NCBI GenBank assembly: GCA_963921935.1
Contig: OY998178.1
Span: 51,452,951-51,516,950 of the forward strand
DNA: 64,000 bases
Origin: Galeruca laticollis
Taxonomy: Eukaryota > Arthropoda > Insecta > Coleoptera > Chrysomelidae
Direction: 5' to 3'
A program made the position numbers and the translations under genes. Below the pieces are notes generated by a model. The model was not told the DNA's origin. It made no database searches and was given only the letters and a program-made list of their open reading frames with translations. This document shows, piece by piece, positions 53,926 through 64,000 of the stretch; within the stretch, counting starts at the first letter, position 1, and each line of letters starts with the position of its first letter.

Positions 53926-54715
53926 TAAGGCATTGTTAGAAACGAAACTAACTGTTTCTAATTAATTTCACAATATATTGAAAAAAATGAAAAAATTCTA
54001 AGATATTTGACAATTGTTTCGATTTATGAAAGTCTAGTCTAGTAAGCCTAGTAATAGGGCTTAGTTTTTATGTGAAGTTCTCAAGAATTGTTATTGCAGC
54101 GGTTTTATGTTATTCAATTAGAGGCTAATTCTTTCAGGAAATGATTTAAGAAAAAAAATGGACCATTGGGTAGCATCCACATACTATGGGTATAGGAGTC
54201 CACTTTAATTAGGGTGCATTAAAAGTCACCAAAAAAAATATCATGATCGAAAAACATAAAAAAAGTGCTTTTGGTCAACTTCACCCCATTTGGGTGCCTT
54301 CTGCCTGGATATAACAATGCATACCTTCTGTCTGCAGAGCACCCGCAAAAATGTTCTTGTGCGTATACACAAATCATATCCCGCATTTCTTTATTCGTAA
54401 AATGATTGTGACGAGGCATTTCAATCGAAAAAGTATATGAAAGCTTTAAAAAATGCAACAATTGACTATAATGATAGAACGTCCAGGCGTCCTACCGGCA
54501 GGACAGAGCGTCCTGTCGTTAGGACGTAAAATTTCTTACTTGATTTCGAATATAACAGGTACTGCTAGAAGGACGGAAATAGATTCAAAAGAATCAGCGC
54601 GAAAAGTTGCCTATCTATTGTGAAAATTTCATCAAAATCGGTTCAGTAACAAAGAAGTTATTAGCGAGTGAAGATTAAAACTTGTTGTCTCCTGAATGCA
54701 TAGACGTGCGTGAAG

Positions 54716-56105
54716 ATGAGCTTTAAAATAGGCGACCGCGTGGCTGCAAAAGCCACATTATTTAATTCCGATGCAGAAAATACCAATCGATTTTCTATAG
54801 CAATTATAAAAATGCAAATTGTTATGGAGTAATTCAAAAATTATTAGGAAACACCGACTGCGTTTAATGGGATGTTAATAAAAGAAAAATGAATATCGAA
54901 TTAGGATTTCTTGAAGGTAATACCTACTATACTGATAAATCTAAAAATTTGTTCCGACCATACTTGACACTTTCTTGCAGCATGTAGTACTCGTTATCGT
55001 AAAAATATCCAGCCCGATTCTGTGGCTGCAAATAGTATACAGCAGCCCTCTACTTCTTGAAATACCGAGGAAACCTTTATAAGTGAGTGATCTAATACTT
55101 CTTCTGAAAGCGAAAGTGATTATGAAGATGTCTATAATACACAACGTATTTTTTTATCGAGAGATGAAAAAACTAGTAGTATTATTGCACATGAAACCAT
55201 TTGGGAGCTCGGGGAATGAATGCATTAGATTTTTGGCTAACGATGTTCCCTCGGGAAAATATTGACTCTTTCCTAGAAGCGACCAATTCGGACCTCATGC
55301 GAGAAGATTCAAAGACCTGCTCTAAAACAGAATTTTTCAAACTTATCGGACTTATATATGCCATGAGCCCATTTGTATTACCAAGTAGACGTGATTACTG
55401 GTCTACCAACGAGAACAATAACTTATTCCCTCCATCAGCTTTTTACGTCCGAGTCGGGATGGGTTACCATAGATTTGAGCGTATACTACAATCCTTTTGT
55501 TTCGTCACTGAAGACACTGCGGATACTGATAAATGGAAATGCATAAGACCTTTTGTCAATATGTTACAAACCAAATGGAATTACATTTTTTCCCCTGATT
55601 GTAAAGTCTGTATTGATGAATCCATGTTCTCTTGGTATGGAAGAGGTAATCACCATCCAGAGGGCTTACCAGCTGTTATCAAAATCGCCCGTAAACCCAG
55701 AGGTGTGGGATGTGAGTGCAAAACACTAGCCGAAGTTCAAACTAATATAATGATAAGACTATAAATAAATGAAGTAAAAATGCTATGGCTGGGAAAAAGT
55801 TGCAAAGGGAGTTGGGTACTGAAGCAGCAACAACATTGCGGTTGACTGAAAATTATCACGGATCTGGACGTATTGTAGTCGGTGATGCCTGGTTTGGTTC
55901 TGTAAAAACAGCTGTGGAATTATCCCGTCGAGGCTTGTACTTTCTAGGAATGGTAAAGGTTGCAACTAGAAATTACCCAATCAAATACTTGAAAGAAAAT
56001 TATCCTCAACAACGCAGTGCTACTGTGACATGTAAAACAAGAATCGCTGACATTGAAATAGTTGCGGTTGTTTGGCGTGATGCTAAAACACACATCCCAC
56101 TATGC
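54716..56105 (+). pseudogene. piggyBac transposase, N-terminal part
   Basis: The first exon starts MSFKIGDRVAAKATLFNSDA and, after frame changes, continues VIQKLLGNTDC, ending near LGFLEG before a ggtaata donor. After a ttgcag acceptor (~54979) comes a Ser/acid-rich stretch with SSESESDYEDVYNTQ. The DDE_Tnp_1_7 catalytic domain follows. It starts GMNALDFWLTMFPRENIDSF and carries the first Asp in KVCIDESMFSW. It breaks at 55764 and resumes ~55788 with the second Asp in IVVGDAWFGSVKTAVEL, reaching IEIVAVVWRDAKTHI. The insertion starts there. Stops and frameshifts (near 55060, 55200 and 55764) show decay. The N-terminal module before the catalytic domain is not in the classic piggyBac protein. 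Confidence 0.78.
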
Positions 56106-56560
56106 AAATAAATATTACAGTTATGTTAATTCAACATCACATTGTGATAATGCTCTCCCTTTTTTTCCTCTTGTTTTCATCACATGCACATCTATACAAC
56201 CGCTTATGCCCAGCTTGTGGCTGTTAACTTTTGTGATGTTTCAACTTAACTTCTCAGCGATGTTAAAGCGCTGCCTTTTTACATTACTGTGATGTTACTA
56301 GAGCTTCCTCAAAAGAAACTCTTTATAATGAACTAACAACAACATTTCTGTTACATTCTGAAATGCCTTTTAACTTCTCGTCAATGTCAATGCAATGTCT
56401 AAAAAATAACATCTTATTAATGATCTAAATGCGACATATCAAAAACAATACAGTGTATTCTCTTATATGTTGTATGGACATTACTTAAACATCTAAATAG
56501 CATACCTCAAACATTCTAGATGACATCCTATAGATGTTTCTGTGCCTAATCAGCAAATAC

Positions 56561-57507
56561 AGGGTGAACAGCTAAGAACGCCGGCTATCGGCCATATTTC
56601 AAAAAATAATCATGGTACAACTTTAAAAAAATACCTTCAGGAAAATGACCCTGAAAAATCGCTTGAAAATATTTTTGAGTTCCTAAAATATCTGCTATGG
56701 GGTGGAATGAACACTTAAAAACATAATACTGTGAATATCTTCAAAAAATACATACTAAAGGTATCCTAGAAATACAATTTTTGATATATCGATGAGATTA
56801 TGAAAAAATGTAGTTAGGTTCAGCCTAAAAAACAAATGTCGTAACACTTTTTTGTTTTTTAATCGATATCAATGTTTTTGGCGTCATTTAAGAGTTTTTC
56901 CTCTTTAACAAGATATATGCTTAACAAAAATAACAAAATTGAACAGTTTTGTCAACGCTATGTGAAAAAGTCGACAATTTTCCCATTTTCTCCGAAATTT
57001 TAAATGTAATGAGACATTTTTTAAATTCTGATGAAAACGGATTTATGTTCAGATATCAAAATTTAAAAAATGCTTCAATTTACATTTGAAATTTCCGAGT
57101 GAATACAGAATTATCTAATTTTGTTATCCATCTTATTAAACTCTTTTAAATGCAGCTAAAATCATCAATATCGGTTAAAAAACGAAAAAGTTATACATTT
57201 GTTCATAAGTTTGAGCATTGCCCACCCATTATTTGAAGAATAATGGCAAAAAATCTCCTTGATTAAACTTTTTCGTAATCTCTTCAAGATTTCCAAAATT
57301 GTATTTTTAGGACACCTTTAGTATGTTTTTTTGGAGTATTAGGCTTTCGAGTGTTCATTCCACCCCTAGCGGATATTTTAGAGACTGCACAATATTTTCC
57401 AGTCATTTTTCAGGATCACTTATATTAAGGTAATTTTTTTGAAAGTTGTATCACGATTCTTTTCAGAGATGTGGCCTACAGTCGTTCTCAGTTGTTCACC
57501 CTTTACA
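56561..57507. repeat. Foldback element with ~440-bp arms
   Basis: The left arm begins tacagggtgaacagctaaga. The right arm (from ~57065) ends in its inverse, ttctcagttgttcaccctt. The arms include gatcctgaaaaat and aatatttt..tctaaaatatc in inverted order. It matches copy A at 23250-24080, where the left arm is cut by the 778-bp palindrome. Confidence 0.75.
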
Positions 57508-57954
57508 TTTAAAATAAAATAGCAAAAAAAGCAATAAAGGATTTAAAACATTTATTCACTTTTAATGAACAGTACAGTAAATTTGAAAAAACAGGTACAA
57601 AATTAGAAAAAAAATATCTTGTCCAGGAATTCAACCTAAAAAAAATGGAATTGTGTAAGCATATTACATAACAAGTGTGGAAAGTGGGAACTATTGAACG
57701 CATTCAGTGAAAGCAAGGAATAAAAAATGGTATATTAATCTGTAGTTGCCATAATGTAACATACTTTGAAACTGAATTATTAAAGTTTAACTGATACACA
57801 TACATTACAGCTAGTTTACAGAAAATTTATTAGAATAGATTTTTAATGATATTAAAACTAATAAAAAATTTACACCATAAATATTTTATGAAACATTACG
57901 TTAAATCAACAGAAATCCAATCTGATTAAAGAAAATTCTATCGTTTACTTACGA

Positions 57955-59300
57955 TCACTTTTTCTTACGCAAGAATCGCTGTTTCGAGTGCTTCAACCAT
58001 TCCATAGCGTACACTTCAAAATCCTTATCTGTAAAACATTTAAAGGTGTTCTGAACAGCAGCTAATAAAACAATTACTTTAGATCAAATTGTGCCCATGG
58101 AGACCTTTGAACGATCACCATAAACTACATCAAACTTGATTTTCAGCCAATTGACTGGAACCCATTTTCCACAAGATACATGCAGGGCTCTTCAAAAGAA
58201 TAACAACATATTTTATTTCGAGAAGTGACTTTTCATGATTTACCTTCTATTACATGCCTCACTCCGTTTCGCAGGTAAATTCAGGTGTGCCATGAAAATT
58301 CATACTTCTTTTCTGTATAAAATAATATACTATTCTCATCTTGTTATTTTCATCCTGGAACATATTGTATATTAACATCGTGGAATTGTAACTTAATGAA
58401 AACTAAGCATTATTAATACACTGTATACAAAAGAACTACTTATGAAGAAGAGATATGAACACATTATCAAGTTAAATGAGTTTATAATTAATTGTATTCC
58501 ATTGAGTATCCAATAGCTGTGTTTCTACAATAATAAATAATTGAATTTTGTTTGTGGGCTGGAGCATTCAGTGCCATAAGTTACATATTCTTCAACTAGA
58601 TTAATATAGGTACCATTGTAAGGGACATCAACGGCTTTTTTATTGTATTCAGTGTATTTTCAAATGAAAATGAGCTTTTTAACAGAAATTTCTGTTTTTA
58701 AAGTCTTAAACAGTCTCCAATTGTTCACAAGAATTGTTAGTATTAATGTTAAAATTTTCTAAACCTGCAATACTATATTGATGGCTATGACTGCTACTAC
58801 AAAAACTAGAACAAGAGATACTCGATTCAATATTTATTGTACTGTTTAATACAATGTCTGTATCAGACTATTTGAAACAGTTATTCCCCTTTCTTTACAT
58901 AATTACCAACTATTTGTTTTCTATTTTATTCATGTAAGTAGCTTCTGAAACATCTTGAACATTGAAAATATTTTCTTCTAGATTCAAATCTCTGCCAACA
59001 TATGAGCATGTTTTATTATTAATAATAATATCTATCCTATTGCAATATTAAGTTTTTTGTAGGGTATAATGCATATCTAGGATTTGAAATATTGGGAATC
59101 GTTTTTAAAATATACTTACTTATATTTTAAAAGTTGAAAAAACCCTTATTTTGTAAACTCTATTATATAATGTTAGTGTACAATTCCGCCACCTGGAATT
59201 TCAACGTGCAATAGCCGATTGAAGTCTTGAATGAGTATTAAGTTTTAATAATTATGATTTTCGAATAGGTACTTACCGATAACAGCTGTTGTTCGTCCAT
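57955..59300 (-). CDS. Unrecognised split gene in repeat copy B (remnant)
   Basis: Counterpart of 24519-25989. The first exon, 59277-59300, reads MDEQQLLS with donor gtaagt. The middle segment, ~58933-58998, reads NLEENIFNVQDVSEATY. A downstream segment reads VPYNGTYINLVEEYVTYGTE (~58560-58640). The terminal segment reads KVIVLLAAVQNTFKCFTDKD, then FEVYAMEWLKHSKQR, ending at a TGA at 57955-57957. In copy A a short deletion changes the last ~10 residues. In-frame stops remain in the long middle segment. I do not recognise the family. Conservation of start, donor and terminal block in both copies is the main evidence that it was a gene. Confidence 0.38.
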
Positions 59301-59960
59301 TATAACAAGAATTATAACTAAGCATAGAAACTGAAGCTAAGTAGGAACTAACGAAAACGAAGACCACTTTGTTCAAGTACTTGCAAAAAATGTGCTTCAT
59401 GCAAATAAAATATAACACAAAACTGAAAACCATCCGCCATTTCATGCTTGTCATTTGTTTCCACAGATGATGTTCGTTCGTCAGTTCCTCTTCTGTTTTC
59501 TTCTTTTTTTATGTTACTGTGATGTGTAATTTGAGATATTACTGAGAGGTTTATGAACTAACATCGTAAAGACGTAATCACTCGAACTTACTAAAAATTA
59601 TTTCGAAAGATGTGAAAGTAACTGCAACATGTGCTCATCTTAGAAACATGTTAATTCGTAATATTACAGTAACGTTCTGTATGTGACATTAGTGAGAAGT
59701 ATACAAATTAACATCATATGAATGTTTCCTATAGGAAGTTGCTAAAAAGAAGTTCATAGGATGTGTATGTAACTGCGAATCTAAGTATTATTGTGTACAT
59801 CAAAAATATGTTTTATTTACATGACATGGATGTTAATAGAGTTGGTAATAAAATTAAGACATCTAGGAGATATCTTATTAACGTTTTAAATAAACAGCAC
59901 GAAAAGTCTCTTAAAAGAACATCACAAAAAAGACTTGTTATGTTTCTTGTTCAGCGGGAT

Positions 59961-60605
59961 ATTTGTTGGAACATGTGGAACTACTCTTGAAGGTGCACCA
60001 TGTGTAAAACGAAGGGTGGATCAAAATGGTGAAAAATATACATTTGTGGTACCGCGAATAAAACTTGTGGAAGAATATTATGAAGGTTCTCGGTCTATTG
60101 ATATTCACAATCATTTGCGACAAGTCGGGTTGGCACTGGAACAGAGTTGGCTTACACATAATTGGAAGCACAGATTATACGCTTCATTTCGTGGAATTAT
60201 AGAAACTAACGCATATTTAGCGTGGAAATATTTCAAGAACGATCCTAAAATATATCATGCCACTTTTACCAAGAATTTGCCTTATCAGATCTTAAACCAT
60301 AACTGGGAAGCGGGAGAAAATGTTGCAAAATCAAATAATAGGCTACAAAGAGTACTAAGGGATCGGCAAAATGAACAACCCGTTAACATACCTACGTCAC
60401 ACCGTTCAGTTGCACTAAGCAGCATAGATGAAAGACGACGTGTTTAACGCAAGTGTATCATTTGTTCTCGTATACCCCCCACAAACAACAAAAAACAAGT
60501 TACTTTTGTGGACCCTGTGGTCAAAACGCTATTCTTTGTTATCCTACTACTGGGCGCAATTGTTTTGCCTATCACGTCTTACACGGAATACCGCAAAAAT
60601 AACTT
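59961..60605 (+). pseudogene. piggyBac transposase, C-terminal part
   Basis: Resumes FVGTCGTTLEGAPCVKRRVD, then YTFVVPRIKLVEEYYEGSRS. The third catalytic-region Asp lies in SIDIHNHLRQVGLALEQSW. The C-terminal helical part has HRLYASFRGIIETNAYLAWK. It closes with a Cys-rich finger (CIICSRIPP, then a frameshift to CGPCGQNAILCYPTTGRNCF), the usual DNA-binding tail of piggyBac proteins. A TAA at ~60445 and the frameshift near 60480 disrupt the finger. Confidence 0.78.
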
Positions 60606-60956
60606 TTTGTTCTCATTTTTCTATGTATTCCAGAGTTTAGTTTTTTTTATTTATTTGAGAATTTTTGTAGTTTTTTTAATTATTTGAGAATTAACTTTTT
60701 GTGAGATTTATTTTTGTCAATAATAAGTTATCAATGCCGTACAAATAAAATAACTTTTAATCTATTCATTAATTTTTAATTAATATTTTAAACTGTTGAC
60801 AAAATTATTCCTGACGCCTATGGAAAATGTCGCGGTACTGCTGGAAGCTCATTGCGTCCTATTGGAAGGACATTTAAATTAAAAAAGAGCGTTTTTCCGG
60901 CAGGACCAATTGGATTGTCCAGCTGTCCTTCCGGCAGGACAGAGTGCTGAACGTTT

Positions 60957-63260
60957 TATCAATAAACTAGCAGAAAAATTATTCACTGACAAGAAATGTC
61001 ATTTACCAGCAACAATTATCTGACGGTCCAAAGCACACTTTTCATAAATGAAATAATATTTGAAATCCCCTTACGATACTCTGAACTGTTCAACTGAGTT
61101 TTTCTCGAAAACGAATGAGAATATCGTATTTAAACAAGAGTCCTAATATTACGTAGAAATGATGTTTTTGTCATATTTTCTAATAAAAATCACTAAAAAG
61201 TTTCGTCAAAAAAGTTACCAGTCAATTTCATCATCAGAAATCCTTCACGAGGCTTCCTTTGTAACAAAATGTCAAATAATACATAAAATAATATTGCCTG
61301 TATAAAATTATGCCTCTCTGTCTATTTTGATAACAATCGATAAATATACAGTGAAATTATTAGCAGAAAACGAAAAAAAATTCAACTTTAACGCCCTTCA
61401 TCTTTTTCCACAGCAATATTTTATTGAGGTATATTTGGTCCTATCGCCATATTTTGGTCCAAACAATTTACTCCTAGCCTATGTCTCAATAGTTATGAAT
61501 CACCCTGTATATGATATATACATATATTAATGTATATTAATGAATACTTACTGCTCAGTTGTATTTTGAATATCTTCCCGAAGTTAATCGATCAACATTT
61601 GCACATTATGCTTGGATAATCGAAAACTGTGTATCACCGTGTTTCCAAATTGAAAAGTTATTTGGCATTCGAGGATTTACTATTATGTCGACAAATTCTA
61701 AAAAGTCTTCGTCTCTGTCCGATCTTCAGAAATGTTCATTCTGAATATTGCAATATATTATTATATTAATTATCATATGTATAGTTTTTATTCAAATGAA
61801 TAAAATAAAATATAGTGATGTTAGGTAAACAGGGAACGAAGTTTCACCGCCAGAAATCGAGAGATCAACTTGACTAATTCATGAACTTGGTTTAGATTTT
61901 GAACTTGAATTAAACAACTATTAGAATGGCTTTGAACTTCCGTCAGCGCTGAACAAAGTTTAAACCTAAAAGTTGTACAACTAGCCCTTAATGGTGGCTC
62001 CAAACACCGTGATGAATTCAAACAATCCACACACCATCCACTTCTCACACCCATCTTCACGCGTGCCGCACCGCACGAACAGATTCTTTCTAAAAACACT
62101 ACCAACTCCTGCCCCGCAGAGGAAATCAATCCCACATCAGGTTATACTCATAGGTAAATCTAAAATCCCTTTCTAAACAAAAATCTTCGAACATCTCTCT
62201 CTTCCAGTTTCAATAATCATAATAATTTAATTTCATTACTTCTTTAATTGTAAATAAAAAGTAAGCCACTGAAAGAAATTAGTCGTTTAGTCAGTGAATC
62301 AGTGCATGTATCAGTAAGAGAACTCATCAGATTGGCGTTTCCAACAGTTTAACGCCATTTTGCTCACTAATACCTTACCTTGATAAATCATTTTATTTTT
62401 ATACATTGTATATATTTCGATGATTCTCTCTTTAGATTAATTTGTTTAAATTCCTACACCCACGCTATTGGTAACTTGTCTAAAGACACAACATATTTTA
62501 GTTTTTCTTGTAGAACAAAAACCATAAAAATCCGTTTACAATTTCGAAATTTAAATTGATGTAGCTTGAAGAATTTGTTGAGGTGACACTCCCTTTTGAC
62601 CTTCTGATCCGGAGAAATCACATATCAATTATTAATAAGGAAATATATACGAAAATAATGCCAACCGATAAATTATCTATGGCCCTAAGCAAATTACATA
62701 TAATATTTGTTGCGTGTACAGGGTGGCATCAATTGAACATCGCCAACGTCAGTAGGGGATGCCAATTAGGTAGATAGGTTTCACAAAGGTGCCTTGTGGT
62801 TAAAAGTGTCACAATGAATGTTGGAGTGATTGCAGTCGTGTGAAGCTGATACGCTCTGGTTTTCGTTTTTAAGTTCGGTGCGGCATGCGAAAATTCTTCG
62901 AAAAATTGTACAATAGTCAGAAATTTTTCTGATACTTTTGTACTTTGCAGTCTAACGCGTTTCACAAAATAAATGTATATTTGGAATGTTATTCCGCTGC
63001 AACGTACTCTCTCTAATAAAATGCTAACATATCGAAATTTCCCCAAAAATTACCAAAAATGGGGTCTACCTGGATTTACATGGCTCGTTGTATTAGCTCT
63101 GGTGAGCTGAAAATCAACAGTGTTCATCTGGGAGACGCCATGAACAATATCCAATCTTAAAATTGTTCACTTGTATATACTCCGGAGGATGTATTGTACT
63201 AACAAACTGAAATTTCTCGAAAAATGTAGTATATCTGGATTTATAGAACCCGTCGTACTC
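60957..63260. other. AT-rich stretch without supported gene
   Basis: No protein family is visible. Transposon-end-like strings occur, such as caccctgtatatg at 61502 and gtacagggtggc at 62717, but I could not pair them. A less AT-rich patch lies at 61990-62130. Confidence 0.45.
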
Positions 63261-63345
63261 ATTGGTGTAACTAAGGGCCCGCAGGGCCCGCAGTTGCGGG
63301 GGGGCCCGTAGTTTTGGGGGCCCCGGGGACACAAAGCGCCAGCGC
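63261..63345. repeat. G/C-run block
   Basis: Repeated gggcccgcag, then runs of seven G and ggggccccgggg, in an otherwise AT-rich region. Similar to GC-run tails found in some dispersed insect repeats. A weaker relative (ggagggggggcgaaaa) lies at 22094. No gene. Confidence 0.5.
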
Positions 63346-64000
63346 AACGAAAAAGTACTAAACTAAAAACTCATTATTTTACAGACCAAACCCTCAATAT
63401 TTTAAATTTAATTTACTTTCAATTAGGTACTGTATTTGCAAAGGCGCGGTAAATGGTAGTATGGCAGCATCCACTTCCACTACGAGATATAATTGATATC
63501 AGTTATGTATCACTTCATCTATCTGCTAATGCTAATAAAAATTGACCTCTTTTATGTTTTTTTGAATGTATTTTCAGTTCATTTCATACTTTAGAGATAC
63601 ATTACAAACATGTGGCTAGCATATTTATTTGTATCTTTATAGTTGTAAAAAATGGTTTCTCGTTTCTCGTCCCTTATTGTGTAGGCAGAGCGCTTCAGTT
63701 TTTGTTGATCAGTCATAGTGTAGTTCCTGGTTTGTAAAATAAGCTTGATTGTTAATTTGTTTATATCTTTTGTGAAAAAAAACATTACGTAAAAAGAAAT
63801 ATAATTTTGTTAATATTGAACATACTGGAATACTGACTAAGTAAGTATATTGTTTTTTCTTCATTAGTTTTGCTTGCAAACGAAACATACTTTATATTCA
63901 GTCTATTAAGTGTGGGATTATAATAATTAAAATAGTAGGTAAGATAAAATATATGTTTTAAAACTAAAATTATCTATAGGTGAAAATGCAAGCAGGCCAA
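63346..64000. other. AT-rich end of window
   Basis: Nothing supported in this stretch. Confidence 0.45.

Larger units (their letters stand above)
56106..59960. repeat. Insertion in piggyBac gene, including 3.4-kb repeat copy B
   Basis: It starts after the transposase codons for DAKTHI and ends just before those for FVGTCGTTLEG, so it is a true insertion. 56728-59959 matches copy A (23250-26650). The first ~450 bases (56106-56560) have no counterpart in copy A and contain repeated gtgatgtt/aacatcac motifs. Termini and target duplication could not be fixed by eye. Confidence 0.75.
54477..60956 (+). mobile_element. piggyBac-family transposon, interrupted
   Basis: A plus-strand piggyBac transposase in two parts (54.7-56.1 and 59.96-60.6 kb) is framed by imperfect inverted repeats. 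The left reads gaacgtccaggcgtcc...ccggcaggacag. The right, inverted, reads aaacgttcagcactc...ccggaaggacag. Additional copies of the aggaca/tgtcct motif lie inside both ends (54510-54530 and 60855-60945). I could not find a convincing TTAA duplication. A 3.85-kb insertion that includes repeat copy B splits the gene. Confidence 0.7.

Noticed and set aside
63114..63347. Minus-strand frame across the G/C-run block
   Set aside because: Low-complexity G/C runs create the open frame; no protein features.

Overview
The window looks like TE-dominated, AT-rich insect chromosomal DNA. The evidence is the mix of families: pogo/Tigger, piggyBac, Ty3/gypsy, copia, an APE-type non-LTR element and a Crypton-like tyrosine recombinase. 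Spliceosomal GT-AG signals and an insect DUF4806-type gene remnant point the same way. I see no bacterial operons, rRNA, tRNA or CRISPR. A large-genome insect such as a beetle is plausible, but that is inference. Almost every recognisable protein belongs to a mobile element.

Layout. 0-6.4 kb is AT-rich, with a CpG-rich exon/promoter-like patch (about 1.0-1.3 kb), unrecognised exon candidates, a 244-bp tandem duplication and a decayed tyrosine-recombinase gene (4.4-5.2 kb, minus). 6.5-8.9 kb is a broken gypsy element (gypsy I) with one LTR, a SAP-domain gag and an integrase stub, fused to a truncated pogo transposase (8.86-9.53 kb, minus). 10.41-13.21 kb is a complete pogo element (pogoA) with an intact 672-aa transposase. 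13.74-16.35 kb is a complete pogo element (pogoP1) whose transposase ends in a PHD-like finger. 16.4-17.2 kb is a decayed pogo copy. 17.6-19.1 kb holds DUF4806-type exons. 22.23-30.29 kb is a Tigger-like element swollen by insertions: a 778-bp palindrome and a 3.4-kb gene-bearing repeat, copy A.

31.1-46.1 kb is a nested stack. A decayed pogo gene is split by gypsy II (31.84-37.02 kb, near-identical LTRs). It is split again by a non-LTR element, which was itself split by a copia element (38.58-45.73 kb). The 5' LTR of that copia element received a second PHD-finger pogo (pogoP2, 38.83-41.43 kb), almost identical to pogoP1. 46.4-46.9 kb has THAP-like exons, 46.9-47.4 kb a foldback, and 50.0-51.7 kb a third pogo family, also with a PHD-like C terminus. 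At 52.7-53.9 kb a zeste/Myb-SANT-like gene is cut by a solo LTR of the gypsy I family. 54.5-61.0 kb is a piggyBac element split by copy B of the 3.4-kb repeat. 61-64 kb shows no gene I can support.

Most notable: (1) gypsy II, whose Gag runs in frame into a LINE-ORF1-like coiled-coil/RRM module in place of protease-RT-RNase H, with a small predicted myristoylated membrane protein upstream and the LTR/primer-site junction repeated through its leader; (2) the 3.4-kb repeat, found inside two unrelated DNA transposons and carrying a split gene I do not recognise; (3) pogoA, intact, with perfect copies of its terminal motif arranged as a palindrome inside its own 5'-UTR intron.
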